From contig CAJOIR010000022.1 of assembly GCA_905234685.1 (NCBI GenBank), positions 1 through 34,949 of the forward strand: a stretch of DNA of 34,949 bases, in the 5' to 3' direction. The notes beneath the pieces are model-generated. The model ran no database searches. It was not told the origin of the DNA and saw only the letters and a program-made list of their open reading frames with translations. This DNA is from Paludibacteraceae bacterium (GTDB lineage: Bacteria > Bacteroidota > Bacteroidia > Bacteroidales > Paludibacteraceae). The first letter of the stretch is position 1. Each line of letters begins with the position of its first letter. Positions 7,595 through 17,081 of this stretch are shown in pieces. A program made the translations under genes and the position numbers.

Positions 7595-9142
7595 GTGCAA
7601 CATAAGCCATTGGGAGTAATAAAGAAAATAGATGCTTACATGCTCAAGAATTTTCTTGGGCTGTTTCTTATCACTTTCATGATATGCATCTTCATATTGC
7701 TGATGCAGTTTTTGTGGATGCATGTCAAGGACTTGGTAGGCAAAGGCGTTGAGATAAAGGTGCTTACGGAGTTCTTTTTCTATTCGGTAGTTACCGTAGT
7801 GCCTTTGGCTCTTCCTCTTGCCATACTGCTTGCATCGCTGATGACATTCGGCAACCTGGGTGAGAAGTTTGAACTGACAGCAATGAAGGCGGCAGGTGTG
7901 TCGTTGTTCAGAATAATGCAGCCTCTGGTTATAGCTATTGCTTTCGTGTGTGTAGGCGCATTCATGTTCTCGAACTATGTGTTGCCAGTATCACAAGTGA
8001 AGTTGTGGACGCTAATCTTTTCGCTTCGTCAGAAATCGCCAGAGTTGGATATACCTGTAGGTGAGTTTTATGACGGAATAGGCGGCATAAACATATACGT
8101 AGGCAAGAAGAATACCAATACGGGTATGCTTTATGATGTTAAGATTTATGACCTGAGCAAAGGATTCAAAGACGCGACAGTGACAGTGTCGGACTCTGCT
8201 GAAGTGTATTTTACAGCTGACAACAAATACCTGCTACTGGTGTTATACAGCGGAGAGTCGTTTGAAAATCTGAACCAGAAGCAACAGCGTGCGACGAAGA
8301 CCCGCGAGCGAGTACCATACCGCCGTGAGAACTTCTCGCGAAGGCAGATGCTGATAGACTTTGACACTGAGTTCAACCGCTATGACGAGTCGATACTTCG
8401 TGACCAGCATGTGTCTAAAGATGTGTCGGAGTTGATACAATCAATTGACTCGATGGACGTTATTGCACATACGCGCTCTCGCGAACAGAGTGCTGAGATA
8501 GTGTCAGGAAAGTACTTCGGCAGAGAAAGGAAGAAAGACAGGCAGATAGATACCGACATACCGGAGGAGGCAATGCGCAACTATAATGTTGACAGCGTAT
8601 ATGCATCGCTTATTCCATCGGAGCAACGCCGAGTGCTGAACACAGCGCTGGAGAAAGCGAAAAACATGAAAGATGCGATAGAATACAACGGTCTGCTACT
8701 TGACGACTCGCAGCGATATATAAGAAAGCACGAGATGGAGTTGCATCGTAAGTTCACACTTGCCTTTGCATGCCTGATATTCTTCTTTATCGGTGCTCCG
8801 TTGGGTGCTATCATACGTAAGGGCGGTTTGGGTGCGCCAGTGGTGATATCGGTGGTTATGTTTGTCATATACTATATTATTGACAATACAGGTTACAAGA
8901 TGGCGCGCGAAGATATTTGGCCAGTATGGGCTGGTCTGTGGTTGTCGTCAGCGGTATTGCTGCCGATAGGTATCTTTCTGACATACAAGGCGGCAACAGA
9001 CTCGGCATTGCTTAATCCGGAGGCATGGATCAAGTTGTGGGAGAAGACCAAGCAGAGGGCAACGCCATACGTGGAGAAATATATAATGCCATATTTGAAC
9101 AGAATAAAAATACCCATCAGGGGCAAGAGATATAAACACTAA
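7595..9142 (+). CDS. LptF/LptG-family (YjgP/YjgQ) permease
   Basis: This is a membrane component of the type that, with the LptB ATPase, extracts lipopolysaccharide from the inner membrane and passes it to the periplasmic bridge. An N-terminal transmembrane helix is near FLGLFLITFMICIFILLMQF. It is followed by paired helices (VVTVVPLALPLAILLASLMT, IMQPLVIAIAFVCVGAFMFS), a long periplasmic domain and a C-terminal helix cluster (LAFACLIFFFIGAPLGAIIRKGG, VISVVMFVIYYIID). At 515 residues it is longer than the Escherichia coli proteins because of the periplasmic segment, as is usual in Bacteroidota. The listed start is a GTG at 7595; a TTG at 7610 is an alternative. I cannot say whether it is the F or G partner. 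Two nucleotides separate it from gpsA. Confidence 0.9.
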   Translation: MQHKPLGVIKKIDAYMLKNFLGLFLITFMICIFILLMQFLWMHVKDLVGKGVEIKVLTEFFFYSVVTVVPLALPLAILLASLMTFGNLGEKFELTAMKAAGVSLFRIMQPLVIAIAFVCVGAFMFSNYVLPVSQVKLWTLIFSLRQKSPELDIPVGEFYDGIGGINIYVGKKNTNTGMLYDVKIYDLSKGFKDATVTVSDSAEVYFTADNKYLLLVLYSGESFENLNQKQQRATKTRERVPYRRENFSRRQMLIDFDTEFNRYDESILRDQHVSKDVSELIQSIDSMDVIAHTRSREQSAEIVSGKYFGRERKKDRQIDTDIPEEAMRNYNVDSVYASLIPSEQRRVLNTALEKAKNMKDAIEYNGLLLDDSQRYIRKHEMELHRKFTLAFACLIFFFIGAPLGAIIRKGGLGAPVVISVVMFVIYYIIDNTGYKMAREDIWPVWAGLWLSSAVLLPIGIFLTYKAATDSALLNPEAWIKLWEKTKQRATPYVEKYIMPYLNRIKIPIRGKRYKH

Positions 9143-9144
9143 AA

Positions 9145-10161
9145 ATGAAAACTATGAGTCAAGTGTTACAAACAGCACAAAAAGTGGCAGTACTTGGCAG
9201 TGGCAGTTGGGCTACGGCAATAGCCAAGATGCTTATGTGCAATGTGGAGCGTATCAGTTGGTTTATGCGTCGTCAGGAAAAGATAGACGAGTTCGTACGT
9301 TTAGGCAAGAACCCGTCATATCTGTCTGCCGCACGTTTCGACACATCACGCATATCATTCACAAGCGATATTAACGAGGTGGTGCGCGATGCTGATATAC
9401 TGGTGGTTGCCATACCATCGCCATATCTGAAACAAGCGTTGAAGAAACTACACAAGAGCATCAGACAGAAGTTGGTCATTTCAGCAGTGAAGGGTATGGT
9501 GCCAGAAGAGAATATGGTGATAAGCGACTACATGCATTTCCGTTTCCATGTGCCTATGGATCAGCTTGGTGTGATAGCTGGACCTTGTCATGCAGAGGAG
9601 GTGGCACTAGAACGGTTGAGCTATATAACAATAGGTTGTCCTAACCGCGAAAGAGCAGACCAGATGTCGAAGCTCTTCAGCACACAGTTTGTGAAGACGA
9701 CAGTGAGCGAGGATCTGTGGGGTCTGGAGTACTCTTCAGTTATGAAAAACATATACGCAATAGCCGCAGGTATATGCAATGGCTTGAAATACGGTGACAA
9801 CTTTATCTCTGTTCTCACCTCCAATGCTATTCAGGAGATTGCGCGCTTTGCAAATGCCATGAATCCTATGCGCCGTGATATATCTGACTCTGCATATCTT
9901 GGTGACCTGCTTGTGACATGTTACTCTCATTTCTCCCGCAACCGTCAGTTCGGCAACATGATAGGTATGGGTTACAGTGTTCGTGCGGCGCAGATAGAAA
10001 TGGAGATGGTGGCAGAAGGCTACTATGGTACTCGTTGTATTCATGAACTTAATGAACGCTATCATGTGCATCTTCCAATAGCAGACGCGGTGTATCAGAT
10101 ACTATATGAGCAGAAGCCTGCAAGTGTAGTCATTCAGGAATTAGCTGCGAAACTGATGTAG
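9145..10161 (+). CDS. gpsA: Glycerol-3-phosphate dehydrogenase [NAD(P)+]
   Basis: GpsA reduces dihydroxyacetone phosphate to sn-glycerol-3-phosphate, the backbone for phospholipids. The 338-residue protein has the Rossmann motif VAVLGSGSWATAIAKML (GxGxxA type), VVAIPSPYL and SAVKGM. The signature GPCHAEEVA follows, with the catalytic-lysine region EYSSVMKNIYAIAAGICNGL and DLLVTCYSHFSRNRQFG. It starts 2 nt after the permease and is presumably co-transcribed with cdd and that permease, linking envelope lipid synthesis with lipopolysaccharide export. The tRNA-Ala gene begins only 13 nt after its stop codon. Confidence 0.97.
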   Translation: MKTMSQVLQTAQKVAVLGSGSWATAIAKMLMCNVERISWFMRRQEKIDEFVRLGKNPSYLSAARFDTSRISFTSDINEVVRDADILVVAIPSPYLKQALKKLHKSIRQKLVISAVKGMVPEENMVISDYMHFRFHVPMDQLGVIAGPCHAEEVALERLSYITIGCPNRERADQMSKLFSTQFVKTTVSEDLWGLEYSSVMKNIYAIAAGICNGLKYGDNFISVLTSNAIQEIARFANAMNPMRRDISDSAYLGDLLVTCYSHFSRNRQFGNMIGMGYSVRAAQIEMEMVAEGYYGTRCIHELNERYHVHLPIADAVYQILYEQKPASVVIQELAAKLM

Positions 10162-10174
10162 TTTTATGCGGTAA

Positions 10175-10247
10175 GGGGCATTAGCTCATCTGGTAGAGCG
10201 TTTCGTTCGCAACGAAAAGGCAGGCGGTTCGAGTCCGCTATGCTCCA
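10175..10247 (+). tRNA. tRNA-Ala, anticodon CGC
   Basis: The 73-nt gene folds as a full cloverleaf. The acceptor GGGGCAT pairs with ATGCTCC, including a G3-T70 pair that is the alanine identity element. The D-stem is GCTC/GAGC, the anticodon stem TTTCG/CGAAA has loop TTCGCAA (anticodon 10208-10210, reading GCG), the variable loop is 5 nt, and the T-arm is GGCGG-TTCGAGT-CCGCT. The discriminator is A and CCA is not encoded. It is followed after 3 nt by a strong terminator. Confidence 0.97.
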
Positions 10248-10250
10248 CAC

Positions 10251-10280
10251 AGAAAAGGCCAAGATTACTTGGCCTTTTCT
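10251..10280. terminator. Terminator after tRNA-Ala
   Basis: AGAAAAGGCCAAG (10251-10263) and CTTGGCCTTTTCT (10268-10280) form a perfect 13-bp stem with loop ATTA. The A-rich and T-rich flanks make it usable in both directions, so it may also end convergent lysS transcripts, whose stop is 25 nt away. Confidence 0.9.
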
Positions 10281-10304
10281 GTTGTTTAATGTTCAATGTT
10301 GAGA

Positions 10305-11807
10305 CTATTGCTCTTTGCGCATTTGCGGGAAGAGGAGAACCTCCTGTATGGTGCTTTTTCCAGTCATGAACATCACAAGACGGTCGATGCCGATGCCAAT
10401 GCCAGATGTGGGCGGCATGCCGTATTCAAGAGCACGCATGAAGTCGTGGTCGATAATCATGGCTTCGTCATCGCCTTTATCAGCAAGCCGCATTTGCTCC
10501 TTGAAGCGTTCATACTGGTCGATAGGGTCATTGAGTTCGCTATAAGCATTGGCAAGTTCCTTGCCGTTAACCATCAGTTCGAAACGCTCGGTGAGTCCCG
10601 GTTTGCTGCGATGCATCTTAGTGAGCGGTGACATCTCGACAGGGTAGTCGATAATGAAGGTAGGCTGAATGAATGTTCCTTCACAAAACTCGCCAAATAT
10701 TTCGTCAATCATCTTGCCTTTGCCCCACGACGGTTCTATCTCAAGTTTAAGCGCTTTGCAGATGTCGCGAATCTCATCTTCAGTCTTGCCGTCAAGGTCG
10801 TAACCTGTCTTCTCCTTAATAGCATCCAAAATAGGCAGACGTCTGTAAGGAGCCTTGAATGAGACTACGTTGCCATCGATGACGCTCTCGGTAGAGCCGT
10901 TGACAGCGATGCATATCTTCTCCAACAACTGCTCGGTGAACGACATCATCCAGTTGTAGTCCTTGTATTGCACATAGAGCTCCATGCATGTAAACTCTGG
11001 ATTGTGCGTGCGATCCATGCCTTCGTTGCGGAAGTTCTTGCCAATCTCATATACACCTTCGAAGCCTCCTACAATAAGACGCTTGAGGTATAGTTCGGTG
11101 GCAATACGCATATACATGTCGATGTCAAGGGCATTGAAATGTGTGATGAAAGGTCTTGCCGAAGCTCCTCCAGCGATAGACTGGAGGGTAGGGGTCTCCA
11201 CCTCAGTGTAGCCAGCCTCGTCGAGTACCTGACGCATAGTGCGGAGAATAGTGGCACGCTTGAGGAAAGTGTCTTTCACACCGTCGTTAACCACCAAGTC
11301 AACATAACGCTGACGGTAACGAAGTTCAGGGTCATCGAACTTATCGTAAGCAACACCATCTTTGTACTTGACAATAGGGAGTACCTTGAGTGACTTGGCA
11401 AGCACTGTCAGTTCTTTGGCGTGAACAGAGATGGCGCCTGTCTGGGTGCGGAAAACAAATCCGCGTATGCCGATGAAGTCACCTATGTCGAGCAACTTCT
11501 TGAATACGGTGTTATACATCTCGGGTTGCGCCTCAGTGTTGATGTCGTCACGACTAACATACACCTGAATGCGTCCTTTGGAATCCTGCAACTCAATAAA
11601 AGACGCCTTACCCATGATGCGGCGGCTCATGAGGCGACCAGCAATGCTCACCTCTTTCTCTTCAGCCGTCTGCTCAAACTCTTGCTTAATGTCGGTAGAG
11701 TAGGCTGTAACTACATATTCAGCTGCAGGATAGGGGTCGATACCCATATCGCGCATGGTTTGCAGACTTTGTCTGCGCACCAGTTCTTGTTCATTCAATT
11801 CTGCCAT
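10305..11807 (-). CDS. lysS: Lysyl-tRNA synthetase, class II
   Basis: The enzyme charges tRNA-Lys. The 500-residue product has the N-terminal OB-fold anticodon-binding domain (EVSIAGRLMSRRIMGKASFI). The three class II motifs are present: motif 1 around LDEAGYTEVETPTLQ, motif 2 FRNEGMDRTHNPEFTCME, and motif 3 GIGIGIDRLVMFMTG. I use the ATG at 11807 (MAELNEQELVRRQ). An upstream in-frame ATG at 11864 adds 19 residues without family resemblance and overlaps the promoter. At the C-terminus the protein ends shortly after motif 3 (LFPQMRKEQ), lacking the extension seen in some Bacteroidota LysS proteins. It is transcribed alone from a strong promoter. Confidence 0.97.
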   Translation of the reverse strand: MAELNEQELVRRQSLQTMRDMGIDPYPAAEYVVTAYSTDIKQEFEQTAEEKEVSIAGRLMSRRIMGKASFIELQDSKGRIQVYVSRDDINTEAQPEMYNTVFKKLLDIGDFIGIRGFVFRTQTGAISVHAKELTVLAKSLKVLPIVKYKDGVAYDKFDDPELRYRQRYVDLVVNDGVKDTFLKRATILRTMRQVLDEAGYTEVETPTLQSIAGGASARPFITHFNALDIDMYMRIATELYLKRLIVGGFEGVYEIGKNFRNEGMDRTHNPEFTCMELYVQYKDYNWMMSFTEQLLEKICIAVNGSTESVIDGNVVSFKAPYRRLPILDAIKEKTGYDLDGKTEDEIRDICKALKLEIEPSWGKGKMIDEIFGEFCEGTFIQPTFIIDYPVEMSPLTKMHRSKPGLTERFELMVNGKELANAYSELNDPIDQYERFKEQMRLADKGDDEAMIIDHDFMRALEYGMPPTSGIGIGIDRLVMFMTGKSTIQEVLLFPQMRKEQ

Positions 11808-11833
11808 ATATACCTTATTATAATAATTGGGTG

Positions 11834-11865
11834 CAAAGGTAGTAATAATAGTTGATATTGACAAA
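11834..11865 (-). promoter_or_regulatory. Promoter of lysS
   Basis: On the minus strand TTTG (11865-11862), 20 nt, then TACCTTTG (11841-11834). It lies just upstream of the ATG at 11807 and fixes that start. The spacer contains ATATCAA (11858-11852) 10 nt before the -7 box, a feature shared with other promoters here. Confidence 0.8.
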
Positions 11866-12127
11866 TTCCGTAAATCATAAATTGATTTGTCGGATATGCT
11901 ATATATGAGGTATAAAGTTTAAGGCTTAAAGTTAAAAACAAGAGAGGATGTGAAGTGTCAGATGTGTAGGTTAAAGAGGGAGTGGTGAGCAAAATGTAAG
12001 GGAGAATGCAGAATTTTACATCAAAATGTTTGCCATATGAAAAGTATTTTGTACTTTTGCAGCCGCTAAGATTGTGTTACGGACCAAAAGAGTTACACAA
12101 TATTATATTAATTAAATTATTTAAGGT
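11866..12127. other. Intergenic region lysS / SusC operon
   Basis: No gene is supported. The stretch is AT-rich and holds the lysS promoter edge and the SusC-operon promoter (12029-12059). A short run of loosely related words (TATAAAGTTTAAGG, TTAAAGTTAAAAAC) has no clear structure. Confidence 0.6.
12029..12059 (+). promoter_or_regulatory. Promoter of the SusC/SusD operon
   Basis: TTTG at 12029-12032, 19 nt, then TACTTTTG at 12052-12059, a close match to the Bacteroides consensus. It leaves a leader of about 65 nt before the ATG at 12128. Confidence 0.75.
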
Positions 12128-15100
12128 ATGAAGAGATTGTTACTTCTCTTGCTCGTGGGCACTGCCCTCGGGCAGTTTTGGGTTGTTGCCCAAAACATTA
12201 CCGGTACAGTATTAAGTGCAGAAGACTCGGAGCCTATAGTAGGCGCCGCAGTCGCTGTATCGGGTTCGACAAAAGGAACTATCACTGACTTCGACGGCAA
12301 GTTCGAGCTTCAGGTAGAGCCTGGTGCAATGCTTCAAATCTCCTTTGTAGGTATGAAGACCAAGGAGGTGCCAGCAAAGAACGGCATGACCGTAAAGTTG
12401 GAGGAAGACAGCGAAGTGCTTGACGAGGTGATGGTAGTAGGTTATGGTACGACAACTCGTGCCCAGTTCGTAGGTTCGGCGAAAGCAGTTGACGGCGATC
12501 AGATTACCAAACAGGCAACATCTGACGTAACCAATGCTCTGCAAGGCAAGATGGCAGGTGTTCAGGTTGTTAACGGTTCAGGTCAACCTGGCACAGGAGC
12601 AAGTATCCGCGTGCGTGGTATCGGCTCAATCAACGGCGGTATAACCCCATTGTATGTGGTTGACGGTGCTCCTTACGACGAGTCGAGTGTGAACCTCATC
12701 AGCAGTTACGACATTGAGAGCATCACTGTACTGAAAGATGCGGCGGCAACTGCCATCTACGGTGCCCGTGGTGCCAACGGCGTTGTGCTGATTACCACCA
12801 AGAGCGGCGGCAAAGAGTCGAAGTTCACGGTGAATGTAGATGCCAAGTGGGGCAACAGCCAGCGTGCGGTGCCCAACTACGATGTGATGACCGACCCTGC
12901 AATGTATATGGAGACCGCCTACAAGGCTCTCTACAACTCGCAGGTGTATGCAGGTGCGTCGGCAATGGAAGGCTACAAGTATGCAGACGAGACCCTGACA
13001 TCGAGTTCAGGACTCGGCTATCAGATTTACACAGTTCCCACTGGCGAACTTCTTATCGGTCGCAACTTCAAGCTTAATCCTCATGCAAAACTGGGTTACA
13101 GCGACGGCAAGAATTACTACACACCAGACAACTGGGAACAGAACATTCTGAAGACCAACAATCTGCGTCATGAGTACAACGTAAGCATACAAGGTGGCAA
13201 CAACAATACCCAGTACTTCATTTCTGCAGGTTACTTGAGTGACCCCGGTATTATTGACGGCAGTTCATTCCAACGTTTCACCACCCGTGCACGTATTGAC
13301 TCACAGGTAAAGAAGTGGTTGAAGGTAGGTGCTCAGATGGCATACACCTATGCTGACATCGAGAACCCCGGATATCAGTCAGACTGGGGTTCAACAGGCA
13401 ACGTGTTCTACAGCGCCAACGTGATGGCTCCTATCTATCCTTTCTATGTAAGGAATGCGGACAAGACCATCAGAAAAGATGCGAACGGTTATACTGTATA
13501 TGACACCGGTAACAACACCGCTTTCACGCGTTCCGGTTCCGCTCCTCGCGGCAACCACGCGATAAACCTCAACATAGACCAGAATCATGCTATCTCTGAC
13601 AACTTCACCGGTAGCCTCTACCTGACTGTTACTCCTGTTGAAGGTTTGAACCTGACCGCCCGCGTAAGTCCAGAGGCATTCAACATCCGCAACTCGGAGT
13701 TGTCGAATCCGTTCTACGGCAGCGTTAGCAACGGCGGTGCAGTAAGTGTAGAGCATGACCGTCTGTTTGCTCTCAACCAACAGTATTTGGCAGACTACAA
13801 GAAGCGTTTTCTTGACATTCACAACATTGAGGTGTTGGTAGGTTGGGAGTCGTTCTGGTATCGTGAGCAAGGACTCAGCGCAAGCAACGACCACCTCTAC
13901 AACCCGTTTATCGGTGAACTTGGCAATGCATACGGTGAGCAACCTGTATCAAGCAAAGCTTCGTCCTACACAATGGACTTCAAGACCGCAGGTCTTCTGG
14001 CACGTGTTCAGTATGACTTGATGGACAGATACTTCTTCAACGCCACATACCGTTATGAAGGCTCATCACGTTTCTCTCCTTCGAAACGCTGGGGTAGTTT
14101 CGGTTCTGTAGGTGCGGCATGGCTTATCAACCGTGAGAATTTCATGGAGAGCGCCAAGTGGATTGACGAATTGAAACTGAAAGCATCGTGGGGTACACAA
14201 GGTAATGACCAAGTAGGTACAGGCATAGCTTCTTATCTTACATACGAAGACCTCTTGAAAGTGGCATACAACGCTGCTACCAACGAGTATTCGACCACTC
14301 TTTCAATAAAGGGTAATCCGGAACTCACATGGGAGAAGCAGATGCTTAGTAACGTAGGTATTGAGTTTGACTTCTTCAAGAACCGTTTCTCGGGCGACAT
14401 CGAGTACTTCAACCGTACAAACAGCGACATGCTCTTCTCATTGGCTATGCCTCCATCGGCAGGTTATGCAAGCCTTCGTCAGAATGTAGGTACAGTAGTG
14501 AACAACGGTCTCGAAGTAGAACTCTACGGCGAACTCGTAAAAACAAACAAAGTAGTGTGGAGTATAAACGCCAACATGACATACATCAAGTCGAAAATCA
14601 AATCGCTGCCTGATGTATATAAGGAGAAAGGCTGGGTTCTGAGCAGTTACATATTCAAAGAAGGCGGTTCACTGGTAGAAGGTTATCTGCCTCGCTATGC
14701 AGGCGTTGACCAGAACACAGGTGAAGCACTTTATTATGTTGACCCTGACAACAACGACTGGAGTACGACTACCAACTATGAGGAGGCTCAACAGTCAGAC
14801 CTCGGCGACTTGAGCGTTAAGGTATATGGCGGTTTCGGTACCACTCTGGAGGCTTACGGTGTTGACCTGAGCGTACAGTTTGCATACCAACTCGGCGGTA
14901 AGGCTTATGACGGTACTTATCAGGAGTTGATGCACTCAGGCAAGCAGATAGGTCGCAACTGGCATATGGATATTCTGAACGCATGGAGTGAGGACAACAA
15001 AGACACCAACATTCCACGTATCAGTTCAGGCGACGACTGGGATCAACAGACATCCGACCGCTGGCTTGTATCAAGCAACTATCTCAGTCTGAACAACATC

Positions 15101-15328
15101 ACTCTGGGTTACACCCTTCCGAAGGACTTGACCAAGAAGGCAAAGATTGAGAAAGTGCGCTTCTTCTTCCAAGGCGACAATCTGGCACTCTGCTCAGCAC
15201 GCAAAGGCTTCGACCCGCGTCAGGGACAGAATGCTTACTCTACAGGTTTGGGAATCTCGACAGACTCGGGTAACTTCGTTTACAGTCAGTTACGCACACT
15301 GTCGGGCGGTATCTCTCTTACATTCTAA
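12128..15328 (+). CDS. SusC-like TonB-dependent outer-membrane receptor
   Basis: The 1066-residue protein is the barrel of a SusCD importer, which takes up glycans or peptides using TonB energy. After a signal peptide (residues 1-21) comes a carboxypeptidase-regulatory-like domain (NITGTVLSAEDSEPIVGAAV to about residue 90). The SusC linker EVMVVGYGTTTRAQFVGSA follows. Next is the plug, with ALQGKMAGVQVVNGSGQPG, SIRVRGIGSINGG, PLYVVDGAPYD, and ITVLKDAAATAIYGARGANG then VVLITTKSG. The large beta-barrel ends in a typical aromatic C-terminus (LRTLSGGISLTF). It is first in a three-gene unit and the SusD partner starts 33 nt later. The substrate cannot be read from sequence, and no degradative enzyme lies beside it. 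Confidence 0.96.
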   Translation: MKRLLLLLLVGTALGQFWVVAQNITGTVLSAEDSEPIVGAAVAVSGSTKGTITDFDGKFELQVEPGAMLQISFVGMKTKEVPAKNGMTVKLEEDSEVLDEVMVVGYGTTTRAQFVGSAKAVDGDQITKQATSDVTNALQGKMAGVQVVNGSGQPGTGASIRVRGIGSINGGITPLYVVDGAPYDESSVNLISSYDIESITVLKDAAATAIYGARGANGVVLITTKSGGKESKFTVNVDAKWGNSQRAVPNYDVMTDPAMYMETAYKALYNSQVYAGASAMEGYKYADETLTSSSGLGYQIYTVPTGELLIGRNFKLNPHAKLGYSDGKNYYTPDNWEQNILKTNNLRHEYNVSIQGGNNNTQYFISAGYLSDPGIIDGSSFQRFTTRARIDSQVKKWLKVGAQMAYTYADIENPGYQSDWGSTGNVFYSANVMAPIYPFYVRNADKTIRKDANGYTVYDTGNNTAFTRSGSAPRGNHAINLNIDQNHAISDNFTGSLYLTVTPVEGLNLTARVSPEAFNIRNSELSNPFYGSVSNGGAVSVEHDRLFALNQQYLADYKKRFLDIHNIEVLVGWESFWYREQGLSASNDHLYNPFIGELGNAYGEQPVSSKASSYTMDFKTAGLLARVQYDLMDRYFFNATYRYEGSSRFSPSKRWGSFGSVGAAWLINRENFMESAKWIDELKLKASWGTQGNDQVGTGIASYLTYEDLLKVAYNAATNEYSTTLSIKGNPELTWEKQMLSNVGIEFDFFKNRFSGDIEYFNRTNSDMLFSLAMPPSAGYASLRQNVGTVVNNGLEVELYGELVKTNKVVWSINANMTYIKSKIKSLPDVYKEKGWVLSSYIFKEGGSLVEGYLPRYAGVDQNTGEALYYVDPDNNDWSTTTNYEEAQQSDLGDLSVKVYGGFGTTLEAYGVDLSVQFAYQLGGKAYDGTYQELMHSGKQIGRNWHMDILNAWSEDNKDTNIPRISSGDDWDQQTSDRWLVSSNYLSLNNITLGYTLPKDLTKKAKIEKVRFFFQGDNLALCSARKGFDPRQGQNAYSTGLGISTDSGNFVYSQLRTLSGGISLTF

Positions 15329-15361
15329 CGACAACTACCAACCACAAAAAGATTTACGATT

Positions 15362-17023
15362 ATGAAAGCAAAATATATAATAATGAGTATTTTTGGTGCA
15401 GTTGCATTGACAAGTTGCGCCAATTATCTTGATGCAGAATACAAGGGTGGTACGCAGTCGAACTCACAGGTACAGACTACAGTCGGTGCAATACCCGAGC
15501 GTATCAATGCTGCCGTGAGCGGTATGTATTCGAAACTCGGTACTCCCTATACTTATTTCGGCACTTCAGCAGGTCGTGACGACGACCTTGGCTACACAAC
15601 CATCACACTGAGTCTTGACTTGAACTCAGGCGACATGGTGAATATTGTTTCGGGTTATGACTGGTTCTCTGTTGCATTGGAGTATTCCGACCGCACCCCG
15701 AACTACGCCAACCCACGTGCCCGCAGCGGTCTGCTCTACAACGTCATCTACTCAGCGAACGAGGTTCTTGCATCAATCGATTCAACGACCACCGACCCCG
15801 AGTTGAAGGCAAAGATGGGTCAGGCAAAGGCAATGCGCGCATTCTGCTACCTGAACATGGTACCATATTTCCAGTTCAAATACGTAGGTCATGAAAACGC
15901 TCCTACAGTGCCTATCATGGCAGACGAGAAGACAGAACTCGACCCGTTGAACAACGAGCGTGCTCCAATGAGCAAGATGTATGAATACATCATGTCAGAC
16001 CTTGACGATGCCATAAAACTGCTTGACGGTTACACCCGCGGCAACAAGGGTGTCATCAACCAACAGGTTGCATACGGCATACGTGCCCGCGCCAACCTCT
16101 ACATGGAGAAATGGGCAGATGCAGCCGCTGATGCAGCAAAAGCAATGGCAGGCTACACACCTTACGATGCCCAGGAGATCATGACTCCGGGTTTCTACAG
16201 TGCAGACGACCACAACTGGATATGGGCTTTGCTTATTCCCGCGTCCACAGCCGGCGACAATGCCGCTACATGGCCATCTCAGATAGGTTCTTTCTCAGGC
16301 AGCGGATACGTGGCATACGCCGGTATCTACCGTCAGATCAACTCTCTGCTTTATGCAAAGATACCTGACTCTGACGTTCGCAAGAACTGGTGGCTCAACG
16401 AGCAGAAATATTCTCCTAACCTCGAAGGTCTGGTATGGACAGACGAGGCAAAGAACATCAAGTACAAAGGCCAGGAGATAGTTGACGCCGTTATAGCAGA
16501 CGTGAAAGTGGCAATGCCTGCATACTCGAATGTGAAGTTCGGTCAGCGTGCCGGCATAGGTTCTGCTTACAACGAAGGCGACTGGTGCCTGATGCGTGCC
16601 GAGGAGATGATACTGATTCAGGCAGAGGCAACCGCCAAGGCAGGCGACCTCGCAGCCGGTAAGGCTATTCTTGAAGGTTTCGTTCAAGGCTACCGTGACC
16701 CTGCATTCCAGAGCAAGGCAGGCGATGTGGACAAGTTCTCTGACGAAGTGTGGATGCAACGCCGTATAGAACTCTGGGGTGAAGGTTTCGCAATGGCCGA
16801 CAAGATGCGATTGGAAAAGAACATCGTTCGTTATCACGAAGGCGACCAGAACACCAACGTGCCTCCAACCTACCAGTTCAACATAGCAGCGAACGACCCG
16901 TGGCTTCTGATGCGTTTCACTCAGACCGAGTTGAACGGCAATGCGGCAGTGGTACAGAACGAAGGCGGTCAACAGCCTAACCAAGGCGACGGCGGCTCAC
17001 TGAAAGACGGTGTAACCGACTAA
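15362..17023 (+). CDS. SusD/RagB-family surface lipoprotein
   Basis: The protein is the substrate-binding lid of the SusCD importer, a 553-residue lipoprotein with lipobox LTSC (C19) after a short signal peptide. The SusD-type helical TPR core is visible in GLLYNVIYSANEVLASID, MGQAKAMRAFCYLNMVPYFQ, and AYGIRARANLYMEKWADAA. The C-terminal part carries MRAEEMILIQAEATAKAGD, VWMQRRIELWGEGFAMADKM and a tail ending NDPWLLMRFTQTELNGN, as usual for the family. The last 25 residues are a low-complexity extension rich in Gly, Gln and Asn. It is co-transcribed with the SusC-like receptor. Confidence 0.95.
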   Translation: MKAKYIIMSIFGAVALTSCANYLDAEYKGGTQSNSQVQTTVGAIPERINAAVSGMYSKLGTPYTYFGTSAGRDDDLGYTTITLSLDLNSGDMVNIVSGYDWFSVALEYSDRTPNYANPRARSGLLYNVIYSANEVLASIDSTTTDPELKAKMGQAKAMRAFCYLNMVPYFQFKYVGHENAPTVPIMADEKTELDPLNNERAPMSKMYEYIMSDLDDAIKLLDGYTRGNKGVINQQVAYGIRARANLYMEKWADAAADAAKAMAGYTPYDAQEIMTPGFYSADDHNWIWALLIPASTAGDNAATWPSQIGSFSGSGYVAYAGIYRQINSLLYAKIPDSDVRKNWWLNEQKYSPNLEGLVWTDEAKNIKYKGQEIVDAVIADVKVAMPAYSNVKFGQRAGIGSAYNEGDWCLMRAEEMILIQAEATAKAGDLAAGKAILEGFVQGYRDPAFQSKAGDVDKFSDEVWMQRRIELWGEGFAMADKMRLEKNIVRYHEGDQNTNVPPTYQFNIAANDPWLLMRFTQTELNGNAAVVQNEGGQQPNQGDGGSLKDGVTD

Positions 17024-17081
17024 AAAACGGCTCACTTGGATATGTGTTTATTATGATATTAACATTATAAATAATTAGAAT

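Noticed and set aside
16295..16984. Long antisense reading frame (229 residues) opposite the SusD gene
   Set aside because: It is a shadow of a well-supported SusD reading frame and has no domain features; the same holds for antisense frames opposite the SusC, TonB receptor and C11 genes.
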